NCBI GenBank assembly: GCA_003217735.2
Contig: CP031585.1
Location: 3,583,501 to 3,647,500, forward strand
Source of the DNA: Marinibacterium anthonyi
Lineage (GTDB): Bacteria > Pseudomonadota > Alphaproteobacteria > Rhodobacterales > Rhodobacteraceae
Direction of reading: 5' to 3'
Length of the DNA: 64,000 nt
Shown here: positions 60,334-64,000 of the stretch, piece by piece
Position numbering within the stretch: position 1 is the stretch's first letter
Layout: every line of letters starts with the position of its first letter
Position numbers and translations under genes: made by a program
Notes under the pieces: model-generated
Seen by the model: the letters and a program-made list of their open reading frames with translations, nothing else
What the model was told of the DNA's origin: nothing
The model's database searches: none

Positions 60334-60640
60334 GAATCCCCCCTGATCACATAAAAATTCGGCGGCACTGCAACTTAAAGCCTTCAAAACACACCGACCA
60401 AAAGACTGACGAAAATCATCCTGCCAAAATCCATCAACGACATAATGTCGGACATCAACGGCATCAGGCACGAAATAAATTCGAACTAGTTCGCCAGAAT
60501 GCCTACTACTTCTCGATCATCTTACATTAACTGAACGAATTACGCTTTGTGAAGCTTCAAGACACATAAGCAAACGATATTTTGCATGCCTCAGTCAAAA
60601 CCGGACGCAAAAATAGCGAAGAGACTGCGAGTAATCCCTA
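60334..60640. other. AT-rich intergenic DNA upstream of the metallophosphoesterase
   Basis: About 300 nt of clearly lower GC, with no gene supported in either strand. It presumably holds the promoter of the metallophosphoesterase gene and marks the left limit of imported DNA. No direct repeats of a mobile element were seen. Confidence 0.6.
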
Positions 60641-60709
60641 ACAAACCGTAAATCCGCCTCTGTAACCCCTTGAAATCATTCAACCCGAAAATGTCCCACG
60701 CGTGGGACA
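60641..60709 (+). repeat. Dispersed palindrome element, copy 3
   Basis: Flank ACCGTAAATCCGCCTCTGTA and CCCCTTGAAATC, then TGTCCCACGCGTGGGACA (60692-60709), 40 nt from the coxE stop. It coincides with the junction between low-GC and normal DNA. Confidence 0.75.
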
Positions 60710-60748
60710 CGGGCCAAAGCCTTCACCCGCCCCCCATCCAGAACCCCC

Positions 60749-61999
60749 TCAAAGCAGCCGCATCAGCCGCGCCTTTTCCCCCGCGTCCCCGGGGGCCGAG
60801 ATCACCCGCGCCAGGTCCTCCAGCGACGCAATCGAATGCCCCGCCCGAAAGCTGTCCACATGCGGCAGCATCGCCGCGATCCCCTGCGCCCGCGGCGCGA
60901 ACCCCTCCCACCGAAGCAGCGGGTTCAGCCAGATCAGCCGCCGCGCCGAAAGATGCAGCCGCTCCACCTCCTTGCCCAGCGCCGCCGGATCCCCCCGGTC
61001 CAGCCCGTCGCTGACCAGCAGCACCACAGCCCCCTGCCCCATCACCCGCCGCGACCAGTCGCGGTTGAAGGCGTGCAGGCAGTCCCCGATCCGCGTCCCC
61101 CCTTCCCAGTCCTGCGCCTCCGCCCCCGCCGCCTTCAGCGCCGCATCCACATCCCGCTGCCGCAGATGCCGCGTCACGTTCGTCAGCCGCGTCCCGAAGG
61201 TGAAGGCATGCACCTTCGCCCAACCCTGCCCCTTGGCGTTGGCCACGGTATGGACAAAGTGCAGGATCAACCGGCTGTACTGGCTCATCGACCCCGAAAT
61301 ATCGCACAGCACCACCAGGTTGGGCCACCGCGCCCTTGGTGCCTTCCGTGCCAGGTCCCGGATCTCTCCGCCCTGCCGCATCGACGCCCGCATCGTCGCC
61401 CGCCAGTCGATCCGCTCTCCCCTGGGGGCGGCCTTCGTCCGCCGCGACGGGATCGGCTTGACCGGCAGTTCCAGCCGCGCCAGCATCCGTTTCGCCTGGG
61501 CCACCTCCTCGGTCGACATCTGTTCGAAGTCGAGCGTCCGCAGCCGTTCATCGGCCGACATGGTGAGCGTCGCGTCGATCTCGATCTCGGTGCCCTCGGG
61601 CTCCTGGAAATCCTCTGGCGCATCGGGTTGATGCCCGTCCAGCAGCGCCTCGGCCGCCCGTTTCTCGGCCGACTGGCCCGGCCGGTCCTCCTGCACGCCG
61701 CGGATGGCAGGAAGCATCATCGCCATCATGTGTTCCATGTAGCGGGGGTCGCGCCAGTAGAGGCGGAAGACCTGTGCAAAAACCAGGCGATCCTCGGGGC
61801 GCGAGACGAAACAGGCATGCAGCGTCCAGTAGAAATCGGTCTTTGAGGTAAAGCCCGCCGCTTCGACGGCGCGGATCGCGTCGATCACCCGGCCAGTGCC
61901 CACCCGCAGGCCGGCCTTGCGCAGGGCGCGGGCGAAATGGGTGATATTGCCGGCGAGTTTCGGATCGTCGGGCAGGTCGAGAGGGGCGTATTCGGCCAT
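60749..61999 (-). CDS. coxE: VWA-domain protein CoxE
   Basis: 416 aa. N-terminal helical region (about 1-190) with FARALRKAGLRVGTGRVIDAIRA, then a von Willebrand factor A domain with MIDAS residues Asp233, Ser235 and Ser237 (CDISGSMS) and VVLLVSDGLDRGD. CoxE-type VWA proteins work with the MoxR-type ATPase CoxD in activating the molybdenum/copper centre of CO dehydrogenase; the equivalent for form II enzymes is presumed. Separated from coxD by the small kinase gene and a repeat. Confidence 0.9.
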   Translation of the reverse strand: MAEYAPLDLPDDPKLAGNITHFARALRKAGLRVGTGRVIDAIRAVEAAGFTSKTDFYWTLHACFVSRPEDRLVFAQVFRLYWRDPRYMEHMMAMMLPAIRGVQEDRPGQSAEKRAAEALLDGHQPDAPEDFQEPEGTEIEIDATLTMSADERLRTLDFEQMSTEEVAQAKRMLARLELPVKPIPSRRTKAAPRGERIDWRATMRASMRQGGEIRDLARKAPRARWPNLVVLCDISGSMSQYSRLILHFVHTVANAKGQGWAKVHAFTFGTRLTNVTRHLRQRDVDAALKAAGAEAQDWEGGTRIGDCLHAFNRDWSRRVMGQGAVVLLVSDGLDRGDPAALGKEVERLHLSARRLIWLNPLLRWEGFAPRAQGIAAMLPHVDSFRAGHSIASLEDLARVISAPGDAGEKARLMRLL

Positions 62000-62008
62000 C
62001 AGCCGAAC

Positions 62009-62052
62009 CGGGGGCTCTGCCCCCGGACCCCCGGAGGTATTTTTGCAAAGAT
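62009..62052. repeat. Dispersed GGTATTT element, copy 7 (diverged)
   Basis: GGGGGCTCTGCCCCC hairpin (62011-62025), then CCCCGGAGGTATTTTTGCAAAGATG. A half copy of the GATGGGTC hairpin follows at about 62096. The gap 62000-62247 holds no supported gene. Confidence 0.6.
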
Positions 62053-62247
62053 GAAAATCATGACGTTGGTCTCCGGACCCGGCCAGGCGCGGTGCGATGG
62101 GTCATTCCAGGCTGGCGATCATGTGAGCGAGTGCCATGCTGTCGAAATGGGCCCGGCGACGGATCGCCAGCGAGGACCGCGTCGGGATGCTTGCGCCCGA
62201 AGGCGGCGTGGAGCTGTCGCACTTGGGTTACGGGATCCATAGCGGCC

Positions 62248-62799
62248 TCATGTCGGGGCCGGTTCGGGCAGCCCCAGCGCGTCGCGGATCGCGGTGGCGG
62301 CCTGCGCCGGGTCGAGACCGGTGACGTCAAGAGAAACGGAACCTTCCGGGCGCAGGTGGCGGTGATTGGCGCGCAGCCTGTCGAGGATCTTGGGATCGGT
62401 CAGCTTGGCGCGGGACGCGCGGGCGGGATCGCAGAGGCGGCGGCGGTTTTCCTCGGGCGAGATGTCGAAGGTGATACAGTGGAGCGCCGCGCCCCGGGCA
62501 CGGGCGAGCGCGCGGGTGGGCGCGAAGAGCGCGTCGTCTTTGGGTTCGTCGGACAGCGCGTCAGTGACGATCAGGGGGACCTCTGGCGGCAGGGTCAGGG
62601 CGGCGGCGTCGATGGCGGCGCGCAGGGTCTGGCGCAGCGCCACGTGGCGGGGATCGCTGCGCTCGAACAGCGCGCTGGCCGGGTCCAGCGCGAGATGGTT
62701 GTCGATCAGCCGGCCACCGAGGCGCCTGGCCAGTACCGTCCCGATCGTCGCCTTGCCGGTGCCGGGCCAGCCGCAAAGATGGATGACGGGGCCGTTCAT
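62248..62799 (-). CDS. P-loop kinase, cox cluster associated
   Basis: 183 aa from ATG 62799, overlapping the coxD stop by ATGA; a longer same-frame ORF to 63735 is a shadow of coxD. Walker A GWPGTGKAT (about residues 10-18), then LIDNHLALDPASALF, a DALSDEP segment and a basic lid (EENRRRLCDPARASRAKL). It resembles small nucleoside/shikimate-type kinases. Substrate unknown. Its position between coxD and coxE suggests a role in enzyme maturation or simply in operon cargo. Confidence 0.75.
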   Translation of the reverse strand: MNGPVIHLCGWPGTGKATIGTVLARRLGGRLIDNHLALDPASALFERSDPRHVALRQTLRAAIDAAALTLPPEVPLIVTDALSDEPKDDALFAPTRALARARGAALHCITFDISPEENRRRLCDPARASRAKLTDPKILDRLRANHRHLRPEGSVSLDVTGLDPAQAATAIRDALGLPEPAPT

Positions 62800-63710
62800 G
62801 CCGGCTCGAGCGTGGCGCGGGCCTCGTCCAGCAGGCGCTTGGCCTCGGAGCCCTGCAGTTTCTGGATGTCGTCCTGGTATTTCAGGATCGCGCCGAGGGT
62901 GTCGGAGATGACCTCGGGCGACAGAGTGATCATGTCGAGCGCCAGCAGGCATTTCGCCCAGTCGATGGTTTCCGCAACGCCCGGCTTCTTGAACAGATCC
63001 TCTGTCCGCAGACGCTGGACAAAGGCGACCACCTCGCGGCTGAGCGCCTCGGAGGCCTCGGGCGCGCGGGCCTGCAGGATCTCCATTTCGCGGTCGAAAT
63101 CGGGGTAGTCGACCCAGTGGTAGAGACAGCGGCGCTTGAGCGCGTCGTGGACCTCGCGCGTGCGGTTGGAGGTCAGGATGACGATGGGCGGTTCGGGCGC
63201 CTTGATGGTGCCAAGCTCGGGGATGGTGACCTGGAAATCCGACAGGGCCTCGAGCAGGAAGGCCTCGAAGGGTTCGTCGGTGCGGTCCAGTTCGTCGATC
63301 AGCAGAACCGGCGCGCCCGAGGCATCGGGGCGCATTGCCTGCAGCAGCGGACGTTCGATGAGGTATTCGTCGGAAAAGAGCTCCTCCTGCAGGCCCTTGC
63401 GGGTGGTGCCGCCTTCGGCTTCGGCGGTGCGGATGGCGACCATCTGGGCCGGGAAGTTCCATTCGTAGACGGCAGATCCCGCGTCCAGCCCCTCGTAGCA
63501 TTGCAGGCGGATCAGGCGGCGCCCCAATGCGGCGGCGATGGCCTTGGCGATCTCGGTCTTGCCGACGCCGGCCTCGCCTTCCAGGAACAGCGGCCGGCCC
63601 AGTTTCAGCGACAGGAACACCACCGTGGCCAGCGACCGGCCGCAGACATAGCCCTGCGCCGCCAGCATGGACTGGACCGCATCGATGCTCTCGGGTGGGG
63701 TCTGGGTCAT
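62796..63710 (-). CDS. coxD: MoxR-type AAA+ ATPase CoxD
   Basis: 304 aa. Walker A GEAGVGKT (45-52), Walker B LLIDE (136-140), sensor-1 LTSNRTREV, and DALKRRCLYHWVDYP with arginine-finger residues. MoxR/CoxD ATPases form hexamers and, with the VWA partner CoxE, remodel the apo-enzyme during metal-centre maturation. First gene of the minus-strand cox accessory operon; the operon promoter must lie in the 177 nt between it and the divergent glycosyltransferase-like gene. Confidence 0.92.
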   Translation of the reverse strand: MTQTPPESIDAVQSMLAAQGYVCGRSLATVVFLSLKLGRPLFLEGEAGVGKTEIAKAIAAALGRRLIRLQCYEGLDAGSAVYEWNFPAQMVAIRTAEAEGGTTRKGLQEELFSDEYLIERPLLQAMRPDASGAPVLLIDELDRTDEPFEAFLLEALSDFQVTIPELGTIKAPEPPIVILTSNRTREVHDALKRRCLYHWVDYPDFDREMEILQARAPEASEALSREVVAFVQRLRTEDLFKKPGVAETIDWAKCLLALDMITLSPEVISDTLGAILKYQDDIQKLQGSEAKRLLDEARATLEPA

Positions 63711-63887
63711 GGGCGCTCCTCCTTGGTTGGGTCAAGTGAGACCATGGGGATGACGGGCGTCAAGCCCGGTCCTTGTCGCAGCCGTGGTTAACGGCCAGCG
63801 TTTCTCCTCTGTCACGACACAGAATTGACGCAGTTGCCGCCGAAATCGTAGGTATCACGGGATCCGGCGCGATACAGGCGTCGGACC

Positions 63888-64000
63888 ATGCGCAGCGGAA
63901 GGGGCACGGGGCCCATGACGATCACCACCGGGGACACGCACGACCGGGGTCTTCGGATCACCGCGGTCACCTGCGTCAAGAACGAAGGGCCCTTCGTGCT
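63888..64000 (+). CDS. Glycosyltransferase-like protein (3' end missing)
   Basis: 37 codons from ATG 63888 (alternative ATG at 63915) to the right edge. The stretch LRITAVTCVKNEGPFVL matches the N-terminal first strand of glycosyltransferases of the GT2/GT92-like type, where VTCVKNE is the start of the nucleotide-sugar-binding fold. Divergent from coxD. Only the first strand is visible, so the assignment rests on that motif. Confidence 0.6.
   Translation, partial: MRSGRGTGPMTITTGDTHDRGLRITAVTCVKNEGPFV

Noticed and set aside
60334-60640. tRNA or attachment site beside the metallophosphoesterase island
   Set aside because: No cloverleaf or TTC-loop sequence and no flanking direct repeats could be found by eye.

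Overview
The window is a chromosomal segment of an alphaproteobacterium, most likely a marine Rhodobacteraceae (Roseobacter-type) strain. This rests on the high-GC coding style, the two TRAP transporters, the alphaproteobacterial DUF2849 / sulfite reductase / DUF934 sulfur cluster, the form II CoxL cluster and the secreted RTX proteins. No rRNA, tRNA or CRISPR array was recognised.

Layout. (1) 1-8004: the distal tail module of a prophage (tail-tip J/TipJ protein, tail fibre, small virion-type proteins, an SGNH-hydrolase tail protein, a LamG-like protein). It is followed at 8063-9620 by a low-GC fringe with two copies of an insertion-sequence 3' end flanking a GrlR-like gene. (2) 9826-12800: core genes (DUF2852, RDD, Bpt aminoacyl-transferase, aldose epimerase). 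(3) 13468-18368: a TRAP transporter whose large permease carries a long extra C-terminal helical domain. (4) 18526-23694: three RTX paralogues sharing an N-terminal domain. (5) 23891-27186: acetolactate synthase genes behind a leader-peptide attenuator, with a DUF1796 gene between the two subunits. (6) 27389-35528: tgt, a RimB/RimK fusion, SPFH/NfeD pair, histidine kinase, SufT-like and SufA-like Fe-S genes, tpiA and a MazG-like gene. (7) 35772-42449: a second TRAP transporter (dctMQP) with its DctB/DctD two-component system. (8) 42510-44357: P450 and an Lrp/AsnC regulator. (9) 44497-50048: assimilatory sulfate reduction operon (cysG, DUF2849, cysI, cysH, DUF934, ferredoxin-NADP reductase). 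(10) 50180-52403: a decayed and an intact RTX-type gene, infC and a phasin. (11) 52538-63710: a CoxL form II molybdenum hydroxylase cluster (coxM, coxL, coxS, molybdopterin-binding protein, xdhC, coxE, P-loop kinase, coxD), interrupted by a low-GC metallophosphoesterase gene. (12) A glycosyltransferase-like gene runs off the right edge.

Non-coding structure is unusually rich. There are at least three families of dispersed intergenic elements: a palindrome TGTCCCACGCGTGGGACA with a conserved flank, a hairpin of the type GATGGGTC-loop-GACCCATC with covarying arms, and a GGTATTT/AAGAAGAAG element with GC-rich hairpins. There are also 11-bp tandem arrays. The best regulatory signals are the ilv leader peptide and terminator, a tandem pair of TGTG-N8-CACA dyads upstream of dctP, and an apparent AUA start codon for infC.

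The strongest leads for something undescribed are the metallophosphoesterase island inside the cox cluster, the RTX family with its shared N-terminal domain, the GrlR-like cassette at the prophage edge, and the intergenic repeat families.
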